In this document: in pieces, positions 1 to 6,764 of the stretch
Numbering within the stretch: the first letter of the stretch is position 1
Layout of the letters: the number at the start of each line of letters is the position of its first letter
Assembly: GCA_937928665.1 (NCBI GenBank)
Contig: CALFVM010000200.1
Location: 1 to 10,205 of the forward strand
Reading direction: 5' to 3'
Source: an uncultured Candidatus Methylacidiphilales bacterium
Lineage (GTDB): Bacteria > Verrucomicrobiota > Verrucomicrobiia > Methylacidiphilales > CALFVM01
DNA length: 10,205 nt
Program-made: the position numbers and the translations under genes
The notes under the pieces: generated by a model
Told to the model about the DNA's origin: nothing
Seen by the model: the letters and a program-made list of their open reading frames with translations, nothing else
The model's database searches: none

Positions 1-375
1 TCAGGGCTGGGTGCCGATGGCCAGATCGCCCTGGAAATCGGCTTCGGGCTCGATGTCGGCGGATTTGGCAATCAGGGGACCATTGAGGCGGGCCGAGGGT
101 TCGAGGCGAACGTGTTCGCGGGCCTCGACGGGGCCGGTGACGGTTCCAGCCACGGTGATTTGTTGGGCATGGACGGAGCCGCGAATGGTGGCGGAGGCTT
201 CCACCTGAAGAGCCTGGGCGGCGAAGAGATCCCCGTCGAGATGGCTGGAGAAGGTTCCCGAACCGACCAAGGCGACCTGACCTCTCAAGTGGATTTCACC
301 CGTGACATGGCCGGGCGGGCGTTTCTTTTGAAAGAGCACAGGGAGGAGTGTAGCCTGATGGCGAGTCTTCCGCAC
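1..375 (-). CDS. Bactofilin-family polymer-forming protein (small)
   Basis: A 124-residue protein whose residues about 24-120 form regularly spaced short beta repeats of the bactofilin (DUF583) type: alternating Val/Ile/Leu strands with Gly turns, as in GEIHLRG, HLDGDLFA, ATIRGSVHA, GTVTGPVEA and ARLNGPLIA. Bactofilins polymerise without nucleotide into filaments on the inner face of the membrane and act as scaffolds for cell-wall and polysaccharide enzymes. The stop (TGA, top-strand 1-3) lies at the window edge, so the gene is complete. The start is unclear. The frame opens after an in-frame stop at 394-396, and the best codon is a GTG at 373-375 with no clear Shine-Dalgarno. Residues 1-23 do not look like the bactofilin fold. 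An ATG at 395-397 lies in another frame and closes at about 296. The gene is divergent from a deacetylase/glycosyltransferase pair, which fits an envelope role. Family call is fairly sure; start is unsure. Confidence 0.78.
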   Translation of the reverse strand: MRKTRHQATLLPVLFQKKRPPGHVTGEIHLRGQVALVGSGTFSSHLDGDLFAAQALQVEASATIRGSVHAQQITVAGTVTGPVEAREHVRLEPSARLNGPLIAKSADIEPEADFQGDLAIGTQP

Positions 376-436
376 GTTTTGTCTGACGGTTTTTCATGGT
401 TGGACAAGCTGAGTGAACCCATGGGCTTGGTTCTGG

Positions 437-460
437 TGTCGGGCCCGACATTTTTCTTTC
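437..460 (+). promoter_or_regulatory. Perfect 14-bp palindrome followed by a T-rich run
   Basis: TGTCGGGCCCGACA (437-450) is a perfect inverted repeat. It is followed on the top strand by TTTTTCTTTC (451-460). As RNA it could fold into a 5-bp stem with a GGCC loop, extended by two G-U pairs, ahead of a U-tract, so it resembles a short intrinsic terminator or attenuator. No top-strand gene ends just upstream. It sits in the gap between the bactofilin and the deacetylase, so a dimeric-regulator operator or a leader attenuator are equally possible. Confidence 0.3.
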
Positions 461-496
461 GCCGACAGCTTTTGCCCTGCCATCCTCCGGCGTGTG

Positions 497-1225
497 ATGG
501 ATCGGGTGTTGATTGTCTCCGTGCACGACGTTCATCCGGCGAGTCTGGGTGCGGTCCGGGCGCAGGTGAGAGACCTGGATGCTTTGGGGGTTGAAAACAC
601 CTCACTGTTAATTGTGCCGGAGTTTCATCACGGGCAGCCGACGTTGGAGGACAAGGAGACGGCGGCTTTTTTGGAGGGGCGCCGGGAGGCGGGGGATGAC
701 ATGGTGCTGCACGGTTATTATCATGATCGGGTTGGTTTACCGTCAGGCAGTTTTTTTTGGACGCGGGTCTATTCGAACAACGAGGCGGAGTTTTATGGAA
801 TCGCGGCGGGGGAAGCAGAGCGTCGGCTGGCGGCGGGGTTGAGACTGTGGGCGATGAGGGGCTGGCCGGTGGGCGGATTTATCGCGCCGGGTTGGTTGAT
901 GGCGGCGGAGTTGGACCAGGTGTTGCGGCGACTGGGGTTCAACTTTACGACGCGGTTGAAACAGATTGTGAGGCTTTGTGACGGCCGGGTCACGGAATCG
1001 CAATCGTTGTGTTACAGCACCCGTTCGTGGTGGCGTGTTCCAGTGGGTCTGGCATGGAATGACTTCTTGTTTGAAAGGCTGATCCGGTGCCCGGTAATCC
1101 GGCTGTCTTTGCATCCCGGTGATTGGGCGGTGCCCCGTGTGCGAAATCACATTTTGGGGTTAGTCCAACGAGCCCTAGATTTGGGCTATCGGCCCCTGAC
1201 CTACCAACGTTATGTCGCGCTGTGA
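497..1225 (+). CDS. DUF2334 / NodB-fold polysaccharide deacetylase-like protein
   Basis: A 242-residue protein counted from the ATG at 497. It begins with beta strand RVLIVSVHDVHP (His10-Asp11), has PEFHH near residues 41-45, an H-x3-H zinc pair at His72/His76 (LHGYYH), FIAPGW at about 128-133 and a late RLSLHPGD (His206). This order of motifs (HD, HxxxH, a late His) is that of DUF2334, a divergent branch of the polysaccharide-deacetylase (NodB) fold. Such enzymes are expected to remove acetyl groups from N-acetyl sugars in a metal-dependent way, but the substrate here is unknown. No signal peptide is seen, so a cytoplasmic site is likely. The frame extends upstream to a GTG at 413, but that part (rich in Trp, Cys and Arg) is not family-like, so the ATG at 497 is chosen; no strong Shine-Dalgarno is seen. 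It overlaps the next gene by 14 bp, suggesting coupled translation with the PHP/glycosyltransferase. Confidence 0.82.
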   Translation: MDRVLIVSVHDVHPASLGAVRAQVRDLDALGVENTSLLIVPEFHHGQPTLEDKETAAFLEGRREAGDDMVLHGYYHDRVGLPSGSFFWTRVYSNNEAEFYGIAAGEAERRLAAGLRLWAMRGWPVGGFIAPGWLMAAELDQVLRRLGFNFTTRLKQIVRLCDGRVTESQSLCYSTRSWWRVPVGLAWNDFLFERLIRCPVIRLSLHPGDWAVPRVRNHILGLVQRALDLGYRPLTYQRYVAL

Positions 1226-3611
1226 TCTTCAGGTTCATTCGTGTTACTCGGACCGTCCGTCGGAGTGGGTGTTGCGGAAGTTGGGGATGCCGGAGAGCTA
1301 CACGCGGCCACGGGATGCCTATGAAAAACTTCGGGCCTCCGGGATGGATCTAGTCACGCTGACTGATCACAACCGGCTGGATGGCTGTCTGGAAATCCGG
1401 GAGTTGCCGGGAGCCTTTCTGAGCGAGGAAGTGACAACGTACTTTCCGGAGGACGGGTGTAAGATCCATCTCCTGGTGTGGAATCTGACGGAGACGCAAC
1501 ACGGGCGGATTCAGGAGTTGCGGCCGAACGTTTATGAGCTGGGTGCCTATCTTCGTGATGAGGGTTTGGCGCACGGGGTGGCGCACCCTCTTTTCAGTTT
1601 GAACGGCCGGTTGACAGCGGATCATTTCGAGAAGTTGATCCTGCATTTTCGGACGTTCGAGGGACTCAACGGCACGCGGGAACCGCTTGCCCAAGAAGTG
1701 GCCACGCTGATTCTGAGCCAATTGACCGAAGAACATGTTGCCGCGATTGAGGAGCGGCAGGGGATGAAATCCCCGTTGGATCGGCCGTGGAAAAAATCGC
1801 TTTTTGGGAGTTCGGATGATCACGGGGGGCTTTATTTGGGGGGAGCGTGGACGGCGGCGGAGGGGGAGCACACGCCCGAATCTTTTCTCCACGCGGTCAT
1901 GGGAGGGAAGGCAACGCCTGGAGGACTTCCGGGGGATGCCCTCCGGTTTTCGAACAGTATTTACCACATCATCCTGACCTTTGCCCGGGACCGGCTGGGG
2001 AAGAACGCTCCGCGCGGGGTGCAGCTTTTGGGCAAGGTGGCCGAGCGATTTCTTCAGGGACAGAATCCGACAGATATTCCCGTGGGCGAAAAGTTTGCTC
2101 ATTTGGCCGATGCAGTTCTGACAGGGAAGGCCTTTGAGTTTCTTAATCCGAACGATCTCTCCTTCAACCGGCAGGTCGCTCTCTATTTTCTCGATCCGCG
2201 GGTCAAGAATCGGCTTGATGAGATTATTGCTTCTGAGCGCGAGCCGGAGCGGCGGGTATTCCGGATGGCGTCCCAAATAACCAATGATTTGAGCTATAAA
2301 CTTTTCCAGCAGTTCCTCGGCCGGGTTCATAAGGGGGAGTTGGTGGAAAGCCTGCAACCGATGACGGGGCTGCTGCCGATCGCCGCCAGTGTGGCACCCT
2401 ATGCTTTTTCCTTCCACAGCCTGCACAGTAATCGCCCGTTTTTGGAGGCGACCGCTCACCGCTTTCTGCCGGAGGTTCCGGGTTTCTTGCGGAATACCAA
2501 GCGGGCTTGGTTCACGGACACCCTGGAGGATGTCAACGGGGTGGCCCGAACCATCCGAACCATGAGTCTGAGCGCGAAAAAGCGGGGTGCCGAACTGGTG
2601 ACCGTCACCTCCCGCTCGGAAATCACCATTACGGACATCCCCATCAAAAACTTTACCCCGGTCGGTGAATTTGAATTGCCGGAGTATGAACTCCAGAAGC
2701 TGAGCTTCCCTCCGTTTTTGGAGATTGTGGATTACCTTGAGCGCGAACGGTTCACCGAGTGCATCATTAGCACGCCGGGTCCGATTGGTCTGTGCGCACT
2801 TGCCGCCGCCAAAATCCTCGGCCTGCGGACCGTGGGCATCTACCACACCGACTTCCCCCAGTACGTCCGAATTCTGACGGAGGACGATTTCCTGGAAACG
2901 GTTGCCTGGAAGTTCATGCACTGGTTCTACGCGCAGCTCGATCTGGTCTATGTGAACTCCAACTTCTACCGGCAGTGCTGGATGGACCGGGGAATCGCGC
3001 CGGAAAAACTCGACATTCTGCCCCGCGGATTGGACACCGAGCTGTTTCATCCGCAGCGGCGTGACCCGGATTTTTGGCGTCGGCGGGGTGCCGACGGTCC
3101 GGTGGTTCTCTACGTGGGACGCATTTCCAAGGAGAAAGACCTCGGGCTCCTGGTGGAGATCGATGCTCTCTTGAAAGCGCGGGGCGTGCGGGTGCAACTG
3201 GCACTGGTTGGGGAGGGACCCTATCGGAAAGAATTGCAGGCTGCCCTGCCAGGTGCCATCTTCACCGGGATCCTGACCGGGCCGGAATTGGGGCGGGCCT
3301 ATGCCTCCGCAGACCTTTTCATCTTTCCCAGCACAACGGACACGTTTGGCAATGTCGTTGTGGAAGCTTTCGCGTCGGGCCTACCGGTGCTTGTGTCCGA
3401 TGTTGGCGGGCCACGGGAACTGGTTGAAGGCCCGCACATGGGCCGCGTCCTGCCGGCGCACCGTGCGAACCAGTGGGCGGAGGCCGTGGCCGATCTTCTG
3501 ATGCATCCGATCCCGCCCGAGCAACTTGCCCGCAACGCCAGTCAGATGCAGGCGGAGCGAAGCTGGGACCGGGCGTTTGACCTCTTTTGGGCCAAGGGGC
3601 TGGAGGTCTGA
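1212..3611 (+). CDS. PHP-domain / GT4 glycosyltransferase fusion protein
   Basis: A 799-residue two-domain protein. Residues 1-210 form a PHP-type metal-dependent phosphoesterase domain: CDLQVHSCYSDRPSEW (His9), TDHN (51-54), SEEVTTYFPEDG (71-82), VAHPLF (His125) and SSDDHGG (His204). The first PHP motif is normally H-x-H, but residue 7 is Gln (CAG, 1230-1232). Residues about 240-400 are a helical linker of unknown function. Residues about 430-799 form a GT-B fold of family GT4: FTDTLEDVNGVARTIRTM (434-451), STPGPIGLCALAAAKILGL (520-538), YHTDFPQY, YVGRISKEKD (634-643), and FPSTTDTFGNVVVEAFASG (705-723) with donor-binding Glu718. GT4 enzymes transfer a sugar from a nucleotide-sugar to a lipid or glycan acceptor. 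No membrane segment or signal is visible, so it is probably cytoplasmic or membrane-associated. It starts inside the end of the deacetylase gene with no strong Shine-Dalgarno of its own. Donor and acceptor cannot be read from sequence. Confidence 0.9.
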   Translation: MSRCDLQVHSCYSDRPSEWVLRKLGMPESYTRPRDAYEKLRASGMDLVTLTDHNRLDGCLEIRELPGAFLSEEVTTYFPEDGCKIHLLVWNLTETQHGRIQELRPNVYELGAYLRDEGLAHGVAHPLFSLNGRLTADHFEKLILHFRTFEGLNGTREPLAQEVATLILSQLTEEHVAAIEERQGMKSPLDRPWKKSLFGSSDDHGGLYLGGAWTAAEGEHTPESFLHAVMGGKATPGGLPGDALRFSNSIYHIILTFARDRLGKNAPRGVQLLGKVAERFLQGQNPTDIPVGEKFAHLADAVLTGKAFEFLNPNDLSFNRQVALYFLDPRVKNRLDEIIASEREPERRVFRMASQITNDLSYKLFQQFLGRVHKGELVESLQPMTGLLPIAASVAPYAFSFHSLHSNRPFLEATAHRFLPEVPGFLRNTKRAWFTDTLEDVNGVARTIRTMSLSAKKRGAELVTVTSRSEITITDIPIKNFTPVGEFELPEYELQKLSFPPFLEIVDYLERERFTECIISTPGPIGLCALAAAKILGLRTVGIYHTDFPQYVRILTEDDFLETVAWKFMHWFYAQLDLVYVNSNFYRQCWMDRGIAPEKLDILPRGLDTELFHPQRRDPDFWRRRGADGPVVLYVGRISKEKDLGLLVEIDALLKARGVRVQLALVGEGPYRKELQAALPGAIFTGILTGPELGRAYASADLFIFPSTTDTFGNVVVEAFASGLPVLVSDVGGPRELVEGPHMGRVLPAHRANQWAEAVADLLMHPIPPEQLARNASQMQAERSWDRAFDLFWAKGLEV

Positions 3612-3634
3612 CCGACTTTCAACAGATTTTCGCG

Positions 3635-3640
3635 TAAAAT
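3635..3640 (+). promoter_or_regulatory. Candidate -10 element TAAAAT
   Basis: TAAAAT, inside CGTAAAATG (3633-3641) after a T-run, matches a sigma70-type -10 box at five of six positions. It lies about 49 bp before the ATG at 3689 in the short gap after the glycosyltransferase. No good -35 hexamer is seen at 16-18 bp spacing. The same CGTAAAATG after a T-run recurs at 9025-9033 in another intergenic region, which gives modest support. Confidence 0.3.
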
Positions 3641-3661
3641 GCGGACTTAGTGATTGACCCT

Positions 3662-3673
3662 CAAGGATCCTTG
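3662..3673. promoter_or_regulatory. 12-bp perfect palindrome in the leader of the Pro/Ala-rich gene
   Basis: CAAGGATCCTTG is a perfect 12-bp inverted repeat that ends 15 bp before the ATG at 3689. It could be an operator half-site pair or a small leader hairpin covering the ribosome-binding region. It could also be chance: no second copy was seen and there is no T-tract after it. Confidence 0.22.
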
Positions 3674-3688
3674 GGCTTGCATTTTCGT

Positions 3689-5599
3689 ATGGCAGACGCT
3701 CCTCAGCCTCCTCCCCCGGGTGCACCCGGCCCGTTGAAGCGCAAGACTTCTCCAATCCCGGCATCTCCAATCGTTCCCCCCCTTCCATCAGGTGCCAAGA
3801 AGCCGAACACCGGCGTGCTCAAGGAGATGAAAAAAGAGACGCTACGCATCAGTCTGCCGCCGCGGACGGGAGCGGGTGGGATGGGAGGCGCGGCCAAACC
3901 TGCGGTCACCGTCAAACAGACGCTGACGCCGACTCGTGCCATCCCTGCACCTAGCAGCTTGAACGTGACCCGTCCGATGCAGGTGGTTCAGGTCAATGTT
4001 CCAAAACCCCCGACCGGTTCCGTTCCGCCTGTTCCCGCGAACGCGATGCAGGGATCTTCCAAAGCTCCGGCTCCGACGCCTCCGGCTGCAGCCAAGCCAA
4101 CTTTGCCTGCCCAAGCAACGGGTGAAGGAAGTATGATGAATTTGAATGTGACCCGTCCGATGCAAATCGGTCAGGTCAATGTTCCAAAACCCCCGACTGG
4201 TTCCGTTCCGCCTGTTCCTGTCAACGCGATGCAGGGAACTGCGAAAGCACCGGCGGCAGCAGCACCGAAGCCGATCCCCGCGACGGGTGACGGGGGAGAC
4301 ATGACGCAGTCTCTGCAGAAACTTTCCCTCAAGGCGACCTCAAAAATCGCTCCGATTAGCAAACCGGCTGTAATGACTCAGGCGACACCGTCTGTTCCCA
4401 AGCAAGTGGGTCCCGCGTCTGCGGCAGCAGCCCAGACGAAGCCGGTAGCGGGTGCTCCGGTGACTCTGTCCAAGCCCGACACGCAGCTTTTGCGGGGAGC
4501 CGCCGATGCGGCAGCCGCTCCGCAAACTGTGAAGATGCAGACGACCAAACCTGCATCGGGCCTGCTGCCTCCCAAACCTGTTGGTGCGGCGGATCCGACC
4601 GAAAAAATGCAAACGGTTCCGGCGGTTCCCGGAATGAAACCGGCTCTTGTTTCCGCAGCCATTCCGCCGCCGGCGGCCCGTCCGGTTCAGCCCCCTCTTC
4701 CAAACATGCCAACGGCTCCCGGCGGAGCCCCGAAGGCTCCGGCGGTTCCGTCCGGCGGCCCGACCGCAAAGATGAATCCGACAATGGCAGTTCCGCCTGC
4801 GGCCAAGCCACCCGTGCCTGCTCCGGCTGTGGTAAAAGCTCCCCCGCCGCCCGCAGCACCGGTGCCCGCAGCACTGGGAGTGCCGGGACCCAAGCCCGTT
4901 CTGCCGCCAGCCCAGGCTGCGGCAATGCCCCCGGCGAAGGCACCGCCTTCCGCCATTCCGCCCGCCCCAGTTCCGAAGCCGGGCCTTCCGACTCCTCCTC
5001 AAGCTTCTGCGATCAAGCCCCCCGCTCCGGTGCCTCAAGGCTCAGCACCGCGACCTGGGATGCCACCGCTTGCCAAAGCCGGGGGTCCACCGGTGCCCGT
5101 TGCGCCGGGCACCCTCCGTCCGCCTGCGCCGGGAATACCGCCGACAGCACCAAAAGCGGTGGAAGCCTCGGCACCTCCTCCGCCTGCGTCTGACGAAAAC
5201 TCAAAAACGGCTGTCATCAAGACGATCCCTTCCAAGGGACCTCTTGCCAACCTCAAGAAGCCGGCTGCTGGAGCTCCCATGGTAAAACCGGTGGCACCTG
5301 GTGCGCCGATTGCACGGGCTCAGCCGGGCGGGGCACCTCCAGCACCCGTAGCACCCAAGCCGCCGGTCGGCCAACAGGTGCCGACAGTGGGCGTGCCTGG
5401 TGCGGCCGCAGCTGGGGGTGTTGGCGGCGCGGTGGCTGCGTCCGGATTAAAACCTGGTGGGACGACCAAACCTGTCCCGACCGTGGCTCCGATCAACGTG
5501 GTGGGTGACCCGGTTGGCAATTACTTGGCGGTCGGTGCGGCGGTGGCCTCGCTGGCTGTCCTGGGCGTGGTGCTTTCGAGCTATCTGGGTTTTCTTTAG
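3689..5599 (+). CDS. Pro/Ala-rich low-complexity protein with C-terminal membrane anchor
   Basis: A 636-residue protein from the ATG at 3689; the frame also opens at a GTG at 3650, but the 13 extra residues look non-coding. Nearly the whole chain is Pro, Ala, Gly, Val and Lys with no recognisable folded domain. Features: a basic N-terminal stretch with KEMKKETLRISLPPRTG (residues 45-61); two near-identical 32-residue repeats (LNVTRPMQ...AMQG, at 3959-4054 and 4142-4237); three T-x-K-M motifs (TVKMQTT, TEKMQTV, TAKMNPT, codons from 4526, 4598 and 4763); and one hydrophobic helix forming the last about 25 residues (YLAVGAAVASLAVLGVVLSS region). This is a tail-anchor layout, so the disordered part would lie in the cytoplasm if inserted like known tail-anchored proteins. 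Function is not recognised. I recall similar K-K-E-T-[VL]-R-[IV] Pro-rich proteins in Verrucomicrobiota, but this is memory and was not searched. It is probably a spacer, scaffold or docking protein. It has its own candidate promoter. Confidence 0.8.
   Translation: MADAPQPPPPGAPGPLKRKTSPIPASPIVPPLPSGAKKPNTGVLKEMKKETLRISLPPRTGAGGMGGAAKPAVTVKQTLTPTRAIPAPSSLNVTRPMQVVQVNVPKPPTGSVPPVPANAMQGSSKAPAPTPPAAAKPTLPAQATGEGSMMNLNVTRPMQIGQVNVPKPPTGSVPPVPVNAMQGTAKAPAAAAPKPIPATGDGGDMTQSLQKLSLKATSKIAPISKPAVMTQATPSVPKQVGPASAAAAQTKPVAGAPVTLSKPDTQLLRGAADAAAAPQTVKMQTTKPASGLLPPKPVGAADPTEKMQTVPAVPGMKPALVSAAIPPPAARPVQPPLPNMPTAPGGAPKAPAVPSGGPTAKMNPTMAVPPAAKPPVPAPAVVKAPPPPAAPVPAALGVPGPKPVLPPAQAAAMPPAKAPPSAIPPAPVPKPGLPTPPQASAIKPPAPVPQGSAPRPGMPPLAKAGGPPVPVAPGTLRPPAPGIPPTAPKAVEASAPPPPASDENSKTAVIKTIPSKGPLANLKKPAAGAPMVKPVAPGAPIARAQPGGAPPAPVAPKPPVGQQVPTVGVPGAAAAGGVGGAVAASGLKPGGTTKPVPTVAPINVVGDPVGNYLAVGAAVASLAVLGVVLSSYLGFL
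3959..4054 (+). repeat. 96-nt in-frame direct repeat, copy 1
   Basis: This copy encodes 32 residues starting LNVTRPMQVVQVNVPKPP and ending PVPANAMQG. It pairs with 4142-4237 at a period of 183 nt (61 codons). By eye about 9 of 96 bases differ. The changes cluster at the two codons after RPMQ and near the end, and several are silent. Confidence 0.85.
4142..4237 (+). repeat. 96-nt in-frame direct repeat, copy 2
   Basis: Second copy of the 32-residue unit, starting LNVTRPMQIGQVNVPKPP and ending PVPVNAMQG. The spacer between the copies (4055-4141) is generic Pro/Ala sequence and is only loosely similar to what follows this copy. A tandem duplication of a 183-nt unit, with the non-conserved part drifting, would explain the pattern. 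Confidence 0.85.
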
Positions 5600-5759
5600 A
5601 CGCAGGTCATTTTCAAGGTGGTCGTCAGTAGACTGCGGCGGGTTGGGTTTGTCCCGGCTAGTCCTCCAGTGCTTCAGTCAGCAGCAGCCACTGCCGCGCA
5701 AGTAGTTTGGGCGATCAATGACCGGTGCCTGATTCAGATGCGGTCCAGCGATGGGTGGT
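5600..5759. other. Convergent intergenic gap between the Pro/Ala-rich gene and fabH
   Basis: A 160-bp stretch between two converging stop codons. I looked for a shared hairpin terminator and saw only weak inverted repeats (for example CAGTG...CACTG around 5668-5694) without a T-tract on either strand. No gene is supported here. Confidence 0.5.
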
Positions 5760-6758
5760 TTACCACTCGAGGACAATCGAGGCCCAGGTGAGGCCACCGC
5801 CAAATCCGACGAGGAGGAGTTTGTCACCACGCTGAAGGTTCATTTCGGCGCGGGCTTCATGGAGGGCGACCGGAATGCAGGCAGCCGAAATGTTGCCGTA
5901 ACGGTGGACGTTGACGAAGCATTTATCGGCCGGGACCTTGAGCTTTTCGGCGAGGGCTTCGATAATGCGGATGTTCGCTTGATGGGAGATGACGGCCTTC
6001 AGATCGGCAATGCCGAGCCCGGCATCAGCCAGGGCGTTTTGGGCTGACTTGGCCATGGCGTTGACAGCCTGCTTAAAGACCTCGCGCCCGGCCATGAACA
6101 TCTTGGGGATGCAGGAGTCGGGCACGGGAGAATGGCCGAAGGAAATTTGGCTGTAGGCGTGTTGGAGGTGAAGCATGGCGTGGTGAGAGCCGTTGGATCC
6201 TAGGTCAAAGGAAAGAAGACCGGGCCGGTTATCACGGCGTTGGAGGACGGCCGCACCGGCCCCATCGCCAAAGAGCACGCAGGTGGCGCGATCGGTCCAG
6301 TCGACAACGGAGGAGAGGCGTTCGGCACCGACGAGGAGGATCGTCCGGGCGGCTCCGGAGCGGAGAAATTGGTCAGCGACGACCATGCCGTAGAGGAAGC
6401 CGGAGCAGGCGGCCTGGAGGTCAAGAGCGGCGGCGCGGGTTGCGCCAATTTTATGTTGCAGGAAACAGGCGGTAGAGGGGAAAGCGCAATCGCCGGTGAT
6501 GGTGGCGACCAGGATAAGGTCGATGTCTTCCGGGACGATGCCGGCTTCGGCGAGAGCCTGTTGTGCCGCTTTGGCTCCCATGTCACTGGGGAGTTCGCCC
6601 GGGGCGGCGATCCGGCGTTCGCGGATGCCGGTCCGGGTGAGAATCCATTCGTCGGTGGTGTCAACGATTTGCTGGAGGTCGGCATTGGTCAGGATGCGTT
6701 CGGGGACGAACATGCCGGTGGAGACAATGCAGGTGGGGGAAAGGGTGGGAAGAGGCAT
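5760..6758 (-). CDS. fabH: Beta-ketoacyl-ACP synthase III (FabH)
   Basis: A 332-residue condensing enzyme that starts type II fatty-acid synthesis by joining an acyl-CoA primer (usually acetyl-CoA) to malonyl-ACP. It is full length for the family. The Cys-His-Asn triad is intact: Cys118 in DLQAACSGFLYG, His259 in ISHQANIRI and Asn289 in HRYGNISAA. Also present are DEWILTRTGIRERRI (residues 36-50), FGDGAGAAVL and the C-terminal glycine loop LLVGFGGGLTWAS. The ATG at 6756-6758 follows the plsX stop by 6 bp, with no clear Shine-Dalgarno, so it is probably translated from the same message. It is the last gene of the leftward operon: fabD, fabG and acpP do not follow, and the next gene is convergent. 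Primer preference (straight or branched) cannot be judged. Confidence 0.97.
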   Translation of the reverse strand: MPLPTLSPTCIVSTGMFVPERILTNADLQQIVDTTDEWILTRTGIRERRIAAPGELPSDMGAKAAQQALAEAGIVPEDIDLILVATITGDCAFPSTACFLQHKIGATRAAALDLQAACSGFLYGMVVADQFLRSGAARTILLVGAERLSSVVDWTDRATCVLFGDGAGAAVLQRRDNRPGLLSFDLGSNGSHHAMLHLQHAYSQISFGHSPVPDSCIPKMFMAGREVFKQAVNAMAKSAQNALADAGLGIADLKAVISHQANIRIIEALAEKLKVPADKCFVNVHRYGNISAACIPVALHEARAEMNLQRGDKLLLVGFGGGLTWASIVLEW

Positions 6759-6764
6759 GAGGGA

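Noticed and set aside
413..496. Upstream GTG extension of the deacetylase-like gene
   Set aside because: The extra 28 residues are Trp/Cys/Arg-rich, include the palindrome and T-tract, and precede the conserved family N-terminus that begins right at the ATG at 497.
1350..3197. 615-codon minus-strand frame opposite the PHP/GT4 gene
   Set aside because: Its product has no recognisable domain, and the plus strand carries clear PHP and GT4 motifs through the whole span.
4340..5038. Minus-strand frames rich in Arg/Gly or Ala/Gly opposite the Pro/Ala-rich gene
   Set aside because: Their composition simply mirrors the Pro/Ala codons of the real gene. The plus-strand frame is longer and has a membrane anchor and in-frame repeats.
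5668..5694. CAGTG...CACTG inverted repeat as a terminator for fabH or the Pro/Ala-rich gene
   Set aside because: The stem is only 5 bp with a long loop and no T-tract on either strand.
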